Made by a program: the position numbers and the translations under genes
Notes under the pieces: generated by a model
What the model saw: the letters and a program-made list of their open reading frames with translations, nothing else
The model's database searches: none
Told to the model about the DNA's origin: nothing
Assembly: GCF_030269925.1 (NCBI RefSeq)
Contig: NC_085107.1
Coordinates: 6,944,001 to 7,008,000 of the forward strand
DNA: 64,000 bases
Direction of reading: 5' to 3'
Origin: Bombyx mori
Taxonomy: Eukaryota > Arthropoda > Insecta > Lepidoptera > Bombycidae
Part shown: positions 1 through 12,500 of the stretch, piece by piece
Layout of the letters: every line of letters starts with the position of its first letter
Numbering within the stretch: position 1 is the stretch's first letter

Positions 1-1107
1 TAGGCATGTTTAGTCTCACACAAATGAGGTGTGCGTAGTATTGTACAAATTAATCGTGTTTAGTGCTACAGAATATTGAACGAAGATCTTGGTTGTTGTA
101 TTTTTGAAAATACTATGAGCTTAACCAACATCTACATATTGTATAGTCCTCCAATGACGCTCACAAGACTATAAAAATTGTAATTAAACCATATATCATG
201 ATTAAACATACTTTTACGATTTTATCTTACTTTCATTTTATAACTTTTTCAAATAACAATAAAAGAATAATAAATAATTCAATTTACTCTTAGGTTGTTG
301 ACACGTGAGAGTTAATTACGTTATTTTATATACATACATATATCGATTCAAAAACAGTCAGGATTCATTTTGCTTCCCGAAGACTCTTTGATAACACCGA
401 TCACTCCATTGTAGGTTTGCTCAAATGCGTTTATTTGAGCAAACATTTGAAAATATTTGTACATAATATAGTTATGTATATCTTGTGTAGAAAACTATTT
501 ACCTGTAAGATTCATGTTTAGCGTGCATATTAGCAAAACTTATTTATCTTTTGTTTTTGTACACAGAAGTATGCAGTTTCAAAATCTATACCCAATTATT
601 TTACAAACACGAACTTATAAGTTTTACTTCCCGTAAAACACAAAAGGTAGTAAGTAACAAACAATATAGTTTTTTTTTGTCGAATTTAATTATTTTCATT
701 GATTATTTCATCCTTACCTCTATTTTTGATATTATCCCCAGCAAGTATCAACTAAAATCGCTGTTTTTTGTTCTCATTGTATACATAGCTATAAACTTTG
801 ACTAACAGTACCTTAACCTAATGACTAGAACCGACTTAAGCCTCATTGAGCCACTCAAAACTGTTGTTACCAGGGCCTTTCCAATTCTTAGGGTTGTCAC
901 CGTCTCTCCTGGGAGGAAGTACTCAAGGATGCGTGGGAATTAATATAGATGTATCGAACTTGTTTTAATAGACAGGTCGATGTGCTATCAACTAATGAAA
1001 TCAGAAGAGCTGTACGTTTGTCCGTTTAAATCGACTTCGTGGAGCCGGCCTAGAATAATACCAAACCTTTTCGTCCCGCAGAATGGGCAATAGTTATAGA
1101 GGCACAT
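1..1107. other. No gene seen
   Basis: AT-rich DNA without a supportable reading frame. The only long frame (551-805) begins at TTG and has low-complexity composition. A short piece at about 868-900 (GGGCCTTTCCA) resembles the interspersed family at 42075 and 60530. Confidence 0.5.
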
Positions 1108-1255
1108 ACTTGGTGGCAGGGAGAATTGAAAGGTCGTAATATATCACCATTCTGTATATTCTGGTTAGAAGGGCGGGACAGCCCTTAAACTATACAATTG
1201 AGACTTCGAACTCATAACTCAAAGTGAGTGACGCATGTCATTTTTACGACATCTA
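1108..1255 (+). repeat. Degenerate Bm1-like SINE fragment
   Basis: Diverged body of the SINE: GGTGGCAG, GGGCGGGACAGCCCTT, ACTATACAATTGAGAC, then AACTCATAACTCAAAGTGAGTG match in order the conserved segments of better copies such as 54026-54482. Confidence 0.5.
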
Positions 1256-1260
1256 TCGGC

Positions 1261-1441
1261 TCTGTGTGCTTCGTGCAAGTTTTTTAAGGTTCTCGATAAC
1301 GAAAAAGTTAACTAAAAAATTGTATGCAGTTGGAACGGCGCTGCTAGCGGCAAACGTACACAAACGTTCCAACTCCATACGAATTTGAGTTAACTTTTAC
1401 GTTATCGAGAACGTTAAAAAATCGTACTAAGCACACAGGTT
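1261..1441. mobile_element. Palindromic MITE (about 180 bp)
   Basis: The two ends are imperfect inverted repeats of about 55 bp: CTGTGTGCTTCGTGC and GGTTCTCGATAACG on the left mirror CGTTATCGAGAACG and GTACTAAGCACACAG on the right. The centre (GGAACGGCGCTGCTAGCGG to AACGTTCC) is itself partly palindromic. There is no coding capacity, so this is a non-autonomous DNA element. Confidence 0.75.
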
Positions 1442-3150
1442 CAGTCTTAACGAGTTTTCGCAATAAATAAAAAAATAAAAAAATCGATACAACTTCCCGA
1501 TTCAACCCAATATGAAGTATCGGAGAGTAATAGAATATATCTATAAATTAGATCAAACATTGTAAGTCAGTCTCACTAAATATAATGGAAATTAGGAAAG
1601 TTAAGAAATCTTCGTTGGGTTAAACATTAGGCGCCGTCAAGCAAGTTGAGAAGTTTAATTGGTCACGTTGTCTGATGAAAAACGGCGTGCGTGTAATCGG
1701 TGATGTAACCCAGAAAGCCATCGTGTTTTGTCTATTGCTTATGACTAGTTATAAAGTTAAATGTCGGAACGTTATGATGGTGCCTATGGGGTTGCAGATT
1801 TGGAATGCATCAGTGCTACGCGGCGGAAATATTCAAGGCATTGGTTTTTTTATTTATTAATAAAGGATCAGGATAGGTGGGTTAGCAGGAGGGTTGGGAT
1901 TTGCTAACAGCCACCCAGTGCCTCCAAAAATAACCTAACAACTCAAGAGCAGCTTGCTTTGCGAATTGTTCTATCAAGGCGTTGGTACCAACCCGGGGCT
2001 CATGCAAAGCCCGACAACAGAATTTATGTAAATTTCAAAACATTAATAGGTATATCACTACAAATAAATTGAACAAACATAAAACACTTTTATTTCTAAA
2101 TATACTTGTACTAATATTATAAACAACAAAAACAGAATTTTAATATCGACAGTCATAGTTCAATTTAAAACTCAAATAATGTTCTACCTCATTTAATTTT
2201 GAATGTTTACGTATACCTCTAAATGACTGCATCTAGTTTATACTAACTACTAATAAATGTATCTTTTTATATTTTTAAACTGTATACCGTGGACCACATG
2301 TTCCAAAAACGTCTATAAAAGATGGAATATTAATTCAATTCTATATTTAAAAACTTTTAATGGCTAGATAGATATGGTTGCGATACAATATAGGTATTAT
2401 TAAAATAGCACATATTATAATATGTTTCTTTCACGATCAATAATAAATTCACGAATCTAGGCTAATATCCCGATATCATTCGAGAGGTATTTGATAAGGT
2501 TAATGAAAGGTTATGATAAGGGCCGTCTCACATAACCGATTGATTTTCAAATTCATCATATTCCATTCGTGGTGATGTGGTTAATTATTGTACAGTTTAT
2601 TGAGAAAGGTATATAGCATCAACTATATGAACATAAAACACTGGAAGAGTTCATAAATTTATGCTTATCCATAATTAAAATAATTATAAATGAACATGAA
2701 AGACGAATACATATATACGTATTTAAGTTGAAACCTCTTCATACTAATTTATTAACATCGAGCTAAGAGAATAATCTGACATATTTACTAGAATACACAC
2801 ATCATTGTGATTACAGTCTGGTATAACAATATTGTTCCTATAAAATTCTACGTAAATATTTTCTTTTCACTATTATTGAATAAATGTAGATTTTTTTTAT
2901 TAAAAGTAAAACATCAAATTTGAATATGTCATTATAAAAAACAATGACGTCATATGATACTATTATTACATCATTTCTCAAAGATCTCCCTCCAACAAGT
3001 TTATACTTAAAGCCACATTCCATTGACACCGGTTGTCTTTTTGTCCCAATACGTCGCGTAAATGCTAAAACACTGCAAAATTTCAACACTGCCTTCCTGT
3101 TTTATCACTCTTTGAATCTCATTCATGTAACTACAATAATTTAAAACGAT
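1442..3150. other. No gene seen; region downstream of CngA
   Basis: AT-rich. A GC-richer patch at 1865-2020 (repeated GGTGGGTTAGCAGG-like and CCAACCCGGGGCTC strings) looks repeat-derived but I cannot name it. Frames at 1675-1860 and 2944-3144 show no recognisable motif. Confidence 0.45.
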
Positions 3151-3156
3151 ATTATA

Positions 3157-3182
3157 TTTATTCAAGTATACTCTGATTTATT
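3157..3182 (-). promoter_or_regulatory. Candidate poly(A) signals of CngA
   Basis: Two AATAAA hexamers on the minus strand, at 3177-3182 and 3157-3162, lie about 120-145 bases past the stop codon. They would give a short 3' UTR. No cleavage site can be seen directly. Confidence 0.55.
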
Positions 3183-3299
3183 GCAATCTTTTAAATCGAT
3201 GAGTTTTGACACATTTTTTTGTTTGATCCAACTGTTGGCACGGAAACCAAATTTGAAGCCCGCTGTTGCTATTCCACACAGAAAACTATTTTAGATGAT

Positions 3300-3585
3300 T
3301 CATTCGGACGACTCATTCTGGATTCTTTTAATTCGAAGTGATTTGCTTCTTGGTTCCGGGGGAGCGTGGAGGAGTGCAGTGGTTCTTAAAACGCAAAACG
3401 AATGCCCCCTCTCTCTCAGTGGCATTGACTGACTCGCCACAAGGGAGCTATCGTTGACTGACGTCATCGGAGCCTCGCTGTATCCTGAAGCTAGATCTTT
3501 GGCAATTTCACTTTTCAACTCTGAAGCATCGGATGAGGTCACATCGTCATCCGAGGGCAGTTCATCGACTTCATCTTCCAGCATC
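3300..3585 (-). CDS. CngA: CngA exon 9 (acidic C-terminal tail and stop)
   Basis: Acceptor TTTGTCAACAG ends at 3586. Completing the split Arg codon, it continues [19 protein letters not shown], an acidic then polar tail of 94 residues ending QNESSE before TGA. No domain is recognised in the tail. The open frame extends upstream of the acceptor only by chance. Confidence 0.9.
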
Positions 3586-6500
3586 CTGTTGACAAACAAC
3601 AAAATAGGATGTCGTGACAATAAAATTGAACGCATTCGCTTTGTCTGACATATTTTATTCGCCGTTCGCATCTAGCAGATAGCACAGTATAAAAATATTA
3701 ATGAATCAATCGTAAGAAAGAATAAGTAGGAGATACAGTAAGAAAATAGTATGAGTAAGAAAGAACGGAAGGAACAATAAAATGGAAGATCGCTTGTTAA
3801 ACTAACCTAACTTCTATATTGTTCATCCTTTGTTTCATTTCAGCTTGTTCCTCGCCTACGTCTGCCAAAAGGCCTTGTAGACGATTATTTAGCATTTCTA
3901 CGGTGGTCTCCAATTTGTGAACAGTTTCTTCTATGCTTTGTTGGGTAGTTTGTGCGCTTTCAAACAAAGCTTCATCAAGTAGTCCATCCTGTAGAAAAAA
4001 AACAATCATCAAAATAATGTGTAAGAATGGAATTGACAGAAAAGTATTTACATATACATTGAATATAAGAGTTAACAAGCTAACCTTTCTAAGCAATTGA
4101 CAGCCGCGTTCAGTGAGTGTATTTCTTGCATCAGGGTAGTCACCTAGAGCCTCCCAGAGATCCCTTTTAGCGAGACAAAATAGGTCAGAGTATCCCAAAG
4201 CTCGTACATTAGCAGTTCGTCGATTACCGGTTCTGTTACCGGCGATTTCCAGGACACTCACTTCTCCAAATACAGAGCCTGCACTCAAAGTAGCTAATAC
4301 AGTCTTTCCATCATCAGCAACGACTTGCAGTCGTCCTCTCTTCACAATATACATTTCCTTGCCAACATCTCCTTTTCTGCAAATGTAATCTCCTGGGCTG
4401 AACACTTGCAGCTTTAGCTTTAGGACCAATGCCTCCAATAAACCAGGTTCACAATCTTGAAATATGCGAACTTCTCGTAATGTGTCCAAATGTACCCTTA
4501 TAGCGATTTCAGCTTTTAATTTATCAGGGAGAGATGACAATACGTTTTCTTCATCTAATGCACCGCTCTGTGCCCAAGTGTAAGCGAACCAACGTATGAC
4601 TCTGGCTTCAAGTTCACCGCTTACTTTTCTAAAGGCCATATACTGTTTCACGCCGTCCATTTTATTCTGGAATTCAACTCTGGCAACGTTCATGTTTGAA
4701 ATCATCGAGCCAATGTTCCCTACGATTGTGGCGAAGATCAGAACTCCCGCCAAAAAGTCAGCCACGACAAACAAATACTCGGCGTCCTTTTCCGGTTGTG
4801 GTGTTTCACCGATGGTCGTCAGAGTCAAAGTTGACCAATAAAAACTATAGATATATTGATGCGTCAAAGAACCGTTGCGAGAGCCTGTCAAATTGTATAC
4901 CCAATTGTCGGTACCGAAACCGATAGCATAGCTGATAGCAAAGTATAGGCAAGCGTTCCAGTGGATAAGAACTAGTATCGCCATCACAACCTAAAATGAA
5001 ATGTTTTTTCTTTAATACAAAAATTGTTAATGAATTAATTCAAACGGATTTTTTTTTACTTGTAAGGTGTTTCAGCCCACGTGAGTAGGTATCACCATTC
5101 TTCCCATTTATGTTGCGAAGAAGTCATGCGTTCCGGTATGGAGGGTGGGGCGGGGCAGTCGTTACACAATATAATTCAACCTCATGTCTTAAGGCGGCTG
5201 GCGATATTCAACTGGTGACGTCTGTGGGTTCCTGACGTCTTATTTTAGGTGACTGTGAGCTCGTTCACTTAGTTAAGCAATAAAAAAAGGGTGCGTGTAC
5301 TTATGTACGCGCGTAAGAAGTTATACTTTATTTTTATTAAATTTATTTCTTTTTTTTAAATATTAAATAGTTAATAATAAGTATTTAACGTTAATAATTT
5401 AATGATATTTAGTATGAATTATATTAAATAATAATTTTGTCATTTATATTACTAAAAAATGAATGCTAATAACACTTTTTTGTACGAGTGTACATGCGCG
5501 AAAGTTCACCTGCGGCTATATTCAGACTCGCCAAGTTACGTCGGTCGTATTGTAATGAGCGATTTAGTGGGCAACTTCATTCTGTTAATTTAATGTCACG
5601 GTGCGCGCGCATCGTAAAATTTCACTCTCATCAATTTTTCATAACGCGCCTAAAGAAGTTTAACTTAAAAAAAAAAAAAATTACCTTGCAAATTCTGAAA
5701 GCGTTCGGATAACTTGTGGCTGTCTCTGTTCTATCAAACCATTCCCACATGCGAGGCAGGCGGAGAAGTCGATTTAACCGCACGATAACCGGGCACGGCA
5801 AATGCATCTGAAACGGAATCAAGGTTAAACATTCAATAATAACGTCATGTAATGAACTATATACGTTAAATTGTTGATATACGACGATGACGTATACTAA
5901 CATGATCGCACGATCCCGGAGGCCACCAATAGTACGCTATATCGGTCGGTATCAATGAAAGCAGGTCATATTTCCAAGAGCTCGACTTTAGATAGTGGTG
6001 TCTGAGCATCTTCGCATCTTTAACCATCAGTCCTTGTTCGAGATAGCCTGAAAATCACATTTACATTTCATAATATGTACCTTAAAAATAAATATGATAA
6101 AAATCGCTAGGCCACTCATAAAATACGGTAATTGTTTAAAATAAAATTCACGTTCACTCACACTAAGAGAATTTCTATATATTAACATTTGAAATTATAA
6201 TTTAGTGAAAATTTTTAGCTACGGTAAGATTTTCGTCATACGAGTTCATTGATAAACAAGAGGTCAATCACAAAAATAAAAGTGTACCGCCGCAATGCAA
6301 TATTTGTACGGAAAAAGCAACAAGGCAGGGTCGAATGTTTGTCTACACGTTAGCTAAATTTGATGACGCAAGGCGAGGCGCAGCGTGTGGGTGTCAAATT
6401 GTTGATTTGCGAGCTCACTTGAACTCAATACACGTAACTTACATTGTTGCGAGTGGTATCGATTTCACTAGCCCCCGTGACTTTTATGCACTCATCGCTC

Positions 6501-9500
6501 GTAAACACTTTACGGGTTACGGACTAGGACAGCCTTATCTAATAGGGGACGGATTATACGAAGATTTTAGGTGATCGAAAATGTTCAAACACCTATCACA
6601 TGTTTTAAGTAAGCCTTTGATTTGTACCAAATTATTAAGGGACCCCTTTATGAACCATACTTATGAATGTTATTCGTATTTCACGCAATCTATGCAATAA
6701 AGTTTGCTTAGGTACTAAAAGTCTTATTAGACAGCCCACTGAGTTTCTCGCCGGATCATCTCAGTGGGTCGCGTTTCCGATCCGGTGGTAGATTCTGCGA
6801 AGCACTGCTCTTGCTAGGGTCAGTGTTAGCAACACTCCAGTTTGAGCCTCGTGAGCTCACTTACACATGTTAGAGTGAAGCTGAAATAGCATTTCGAGGC
6901 TATCAGCATGGGTTTAAAAAAAAACTTATTAGCCACCGAATGAATACGAATAATCGGTGCTTAGTTACGAACCGCAACCGTTTTCAGGCTTGTGTTATGA
7001 CACTTGTCATGTCAGTCTGTGTATTTTTTTTTAAATTGTTTTGTCTACATTTTTGTACATTCGATATCAATATATTATTAAATTAAGTTAAAATTGTTAT
7101 AGAAGACGCATTGGAGACGCCATCTTGCTGCTTTGCTTGTCCCACCGACCGATTCCCACAATGTTCGCAGACTGGATGAACAGTGGCCAAAAGAATCTCA
7201 CCTTCCGGGTCACCTGCACTAAGTCACCGGGAGGGAGCCGAGAATGGAGTGCCACTGTTGTAGTTACGACGAAGAAATGGCTCAGCACGCGCTCATAACG
7301 TGCTCTCGAAGTTCAGATTTGAAAAAAAAAATTCATTGCTATCGTTGCTGTTACAGTGCTGAGCAGGGTCGATTATTGGAACGTAGTGGCCGATTTCTAA
7401 CTGTCCACTGCCGCTGCGGGGGATCGTGATAGCTCTTCTCTTTCCGCACTGATCGATTCGATCTAGCCACACCAGAAGAAGGACTAATGTCTAGTTTTAG
7501 CCTCCACAAAAAATATAGGGCAGTGGTTCCTTTAAGGAAAGTCCCACATACATTGCGCGCCCCTTTATAAACAAAAACTTGGTTGGCATAAGACATTGTT
7601 TTGCAACTCTTTTCAGCTCTAAGGAAAGCCTTATTAATGAAACTAGAAACTGGTCGTGCTAAAAAGGACACCTACCTATATAATAATAAATTGTATTTTT
7701 GTTTTGAAATAGCAGATAGGGACAGATTTTTCGCCATTTATGTTCGCGGAGGCTACGCAATGGATTTATGTCGTCTTCATTGTTTACCTCGCCGTATACT
7801 GTACGCTTGGTTTGTTATACATGCAGCATTTGTTTCGTATTTGGTTCAAGTGTCACTTCGTGTGTGATATTACTTCTCGGATTTCTCTGATTGACATCAC
7901 AGTGACACATATCATCCGCCACATTTGAGGCCGAAACTTCAATATTGTAATACAACGGCTGCCTATTTATTACAATGCATAATTTCTTTGTGGTAAATTT
8001 ATATAAAACTAGCCGTGCTCGCGCGCTTCGCTCGGCATTTAAAATTAACATTATTATTTATTGTCATTATTATTAGGGAGTCCAACACTTATATAAATAT
8101 TAGCCTATCAATTAAGTTTATCTATTTTCTACATGGATACCAAGTTTCAAGTCAATCGGATGCATGGTTCAGTAGTTATAACGGAACATCTGTAAAAACC
8201 ACTGTGGATTTATATATTAGTATAGATACTGGTTTTATGTTAACAGTTCATCGTTTAGCTCGAAATCTGATAATATAATTCTATTGATTGTTAACTAAAG
8301 AAAACGTTGCGGAATAGATTCGTCCTCACCGTGAGGTGTACAAACGAACGCAAATAAATTGCCCTCTCTTTGTATATAGTGACAAACATTCCCTTTGCAA
8401 ATATTTTTCGACCTTCTCTATTCGCTGTATTAGAATGTTCTGTTGTTTTTGTAAAATGCTATCTTATTTTATATAGATTATTTTACGGCTTCGAATTGAA
8501 TGATATGTGGTTTTTGGAATGAACTTAATTACAATTGAAAGGATAAAACGTTGCAATTTGAAATTTAATTTCAAGTGTTATCTATTGTTTTTGAAAACAA
8601 AAACATGTTTGGTATTTGAGATGCTTAAAATAAAACTATTGTAACAGGTTAGTTAAAAAAAATTACAAAATCAAGGGTTATTTGGTTTAAGCGACATTTC
8701 CCTACGCGACATTTATCTGACTGCAAGAACACGTAAATTTTTCTTTTTAATCTCTTTCTTCACTTTATTGGGTTTCACAATTAACAATGACATCCACCCG
8801 CTTTTATTGTACTAAGCTAAAATTGTCGGTCGTTCGAATTAATGTAAATGGCTTGTGAATTGAATTATATAACACATGTTTAAAGGTGCATAGCGGATTA
8901 TTTGTTTGAGACATCTGGCTCTGGCGGTTAGTTAATAGAAAAGGACTGAGCACGTCAGCTTATCTAAGACAATAGATTGTTACGTTAATTCAAAACTAAT
9001 TTCAAAGCTGTTTGAAAACTGAATTCATTTTTTAACAGCAAGCACAATAATACATAAGAAACTTGTATTGTATTCATACATTAAAAAGTAACTAGAAGTC
9101 TCGCAGTAGTTGAAATTCGACTATAATTAATTGGAATTGTAAGTTTGTACACTATTATGATTGTATTTTATACTTCTATAATCACAAATTTCGCCAAGAC
9201 TATACTATAAAAGATTTAACAAAGACAAACAATTTTTAATCTATTCTCAATTTGACAGCAGACATCAAGAACAAAAGTTTGACAATAAATAGTATGCATG
9301 CGTGTGTGCGTCAAATACATGTCTGTAGTGTGTGTAATGTTTTCGTTATTGATTTAATGTATCTTTTATGCATTATTTAAAAAAATTATTAGCATTGTGC
9401 ACTTCTTCTCTATATTCTCTACAACTGTGGAAAATGTCACCCCCTCAATTTTCGTAAAAAAGGGATACAAAGTTTTTGCTTCGCGTATTAATATATAGAT

Positions 9501-12500
9501 TATGTTATTGAATTCATAACAATTTATCCCTAAATTAAATAAATGATCTCTCGTCAAATTCCCACATAATGAGTCGGTTTGATGAAGTATTTATTACATT
9601 TATTTTCTAGTGTATAATTTATTAACTGTATATTATTATTTACTATTAATATAAAAAACACGGCGCGTTAAATTAAAACTACATATAACTAGCATTAAAC
9701 TGTATGTGTTTCAATATTAAGCATATTGTGGTCGTACGCTTGGCCTTTGTCTAGAAAATGCGATGCTACAAATGCTTTACATAAATTTTCATAAACACGC
9801 GACCGCGATTTTATAAATTTAATTTGGATATTTTACGCTGAAATTTTTTAAATTCTTACCTACTTTTTGTTTTTAAATTATAAATCACGGGACGGTATCG
9901 TCATTATTGATTAATTCCCTAAAATAAACAATTACTAGTGGTTCCGCAGTAGTCGAAATTCGACTATAATTGGAACATTATTATGATTCTATTGTCAAAG
10001 ACATTATAAATACTTCTATAATATAATCACAGATTTCGACAAAACTACACTATAGATAAATAATATTAAAGACAAACAATATTAATCTATTCTCAATTTG
10101 ACCACAGACTTTAAACAGTAACAAAAGTTTGACAATTAACAGTAAACAAAGAGTATATTTATATGTATGTGTCGTGTCAAATACATGATAGTGTGTGTAA
10201 TGTTTTATTTATTTATTTAATGTATTTTTATGTATATTTTAAATAAAATATTATCATTCTGCACTGCTTGTCTATATTCTTTATAAGTGTAGGAAGTTTC
10301 ATACTCCTCCGTCCGCGCAATTTTCATAAAAAGGGGTACAAAGCTTTTGCTTCACGTATTATTATAAAGATACTAAAAATGTAGCGTTAAAATATAATAA
10401 AAACACGTTTTTCAGAGCAAATCGAACTAAATTTTAAAATAATATAATAAATTGTATCCCGGTTTGGATAATAAATAAAAAATTATAAAAGTGAAATCAT
10501 CAGTTTTTGATATGAGTGCACATTTTCAAATTAATGCACGCTTAAATCGGCGAAAATTACGTCGGAAAATTCCATAACATAGATACAGCTTAAGCCAATA
10601 GCGGTGATTTAAAAAAAAAAGATGTGTGGTGTCGTGGGACACCGGATAGGAACGAAGTTCCCAATTATAAAAATATTAATTTAAAGTTCTATTCGAGGTA
10701 TGAAGAAAGAGAGAGAGAGACAGAGAGAGAGACAGACAGACAGACAGAGAAACATGCGACGCCGCACAGCTTACAATAGCTTACTATAGCAAAAAGTGTC
10801 GTGACAACTTTTCGTAAGAATTTATAGCAAAAAGTGTCGTGACAACTTTTCGTAAGAATTTTTTCTGTCTAGCCCCCTTTCACAACGCGCGATAAGGAAC
10901 TTCGTTCCAAAAACCTTAAAACAAAACAAGCACGATAATATGTTTCAGTTGGTCATCCGCACCTGTAATAACACTGCGATTTCAGTAATTAATTTGATTG
11001 CGCGACACGTGGCACTATGATCACTATTCTGCTAACAACTAATGTTTGTTGCCTGTAGATTGTTAGGTAGATTGGAATGTTTGTTTTGTGTTGATTCAAT
11101 ATCCGGAGAGTGATTAATAACAACTCAGTTTGCTTAAACTTATACTATGCTTAGCTTTGTCTTGAATGATTATTGCAAAGGGAACATTTGTTTTCTACTA
11201 TACGAAATAATGGTGATTATATTACGTTTACGTATACGTTAGTATAGACATTAGTTTGTACAGTATCCGTTGGGCTTCAATACAATTCAATAAAGGCTTA
11301 TGGTTAGTCCTCATCCGACCCACTGGTAGTAGGACGTCTTGAGAGTCTGCACAAGTAAGTACCACCTCCCTCCCTATTTCTGTCGTGAAGCAGTAATGCG
11401 TTTCGGTTTCAAGGGCGGGGTATTCGTTGTACTGTTAAAAGTGGGACTTTACAACTCATATTTCCAGGTGGGTGACGGCATTTACGTTGTAGATGTTTAT
11501 GGGTTCCAGTAACCACTTAACACCAGGTGGCAAAGACGTCATCGCCCGATCTATGTCTTGTCGGACCCCTCGGACCCATTCTCGGTGCTTTAAGGCCCCT
11601 AAAGCTCCAGTCAACATCCTCATCAAACTCGTCGATCGAAGAGTTCGACGTGCACATTAACTCATAGACGGAGGCCACTGAATTTCTCGTCGGATCTGCT
11701 TATTGGGTCGCGATTCCAATCCAGCGATAGATTATGCGAACTACTGCTCTTGCTAGGACTAGGGTTAGCAATTTCTCTCTACCAGGGAATAGGCAGGGAC
11801 AAATAATAATATGGTTAGTTATTAATTGAACACGCACTATCTTCATTGGAATCCATGTCCAATCTGGAACTTGAAATAAAAATCCCGTTTTTAATTCAAG
11901 TTCCTAAAGCATTCCATTCAGTCATACTATTTTCTCTAAAAGAAACCATAAAACACAATAAAGCACATTATGATTGGGACTAGGCATCAGTCTTCATCTT
12001 CGATGTAATTAGAAACGTTCATTTTCAGCTACGCTCGTGTAGATCAAGCCTTATGATCAGACGCTGAATATTACTAAAAGGATTCTACTTGGTTTTGTAG
12101 CATGGTGTTATTAAGAAGTCGTACCCAATAATCGTATCTTGCTACGTCTGGGCCGATGTTTTCATAACATTTTTACAAAATTTAACTCAAACACTCCTTA
12201 ATAGCTAACTCTGTCACTGAACAAGAAAAATAACACCGTCGTATCCTACTAATTATAATTGAGAAGATTCTGTAAAGGTACCTACAAGCAACTCGGTCAT
12301 TCTGATTATTTAAATATTGCTCAATAGTGTGAAATTTCTGGGGTACAATTTCGCAATAAATTGCATATACAGATACTATACGAAACTTTTTGTAATTCGC
12401 TACGTACTGGATGCTAGGAGACCGCTTCCGAAAACGAAGACAGACGATAATACTAATGACACCTTTGATGATGGGCCGGAAAGAAAATCGATCATGACTA

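Noticed and set aside
6335..6574. 79-codon plus-strand ORF in CngA intron 4
   Set aside because: No recognisable motif, antisense to the intron and within chance expectation.
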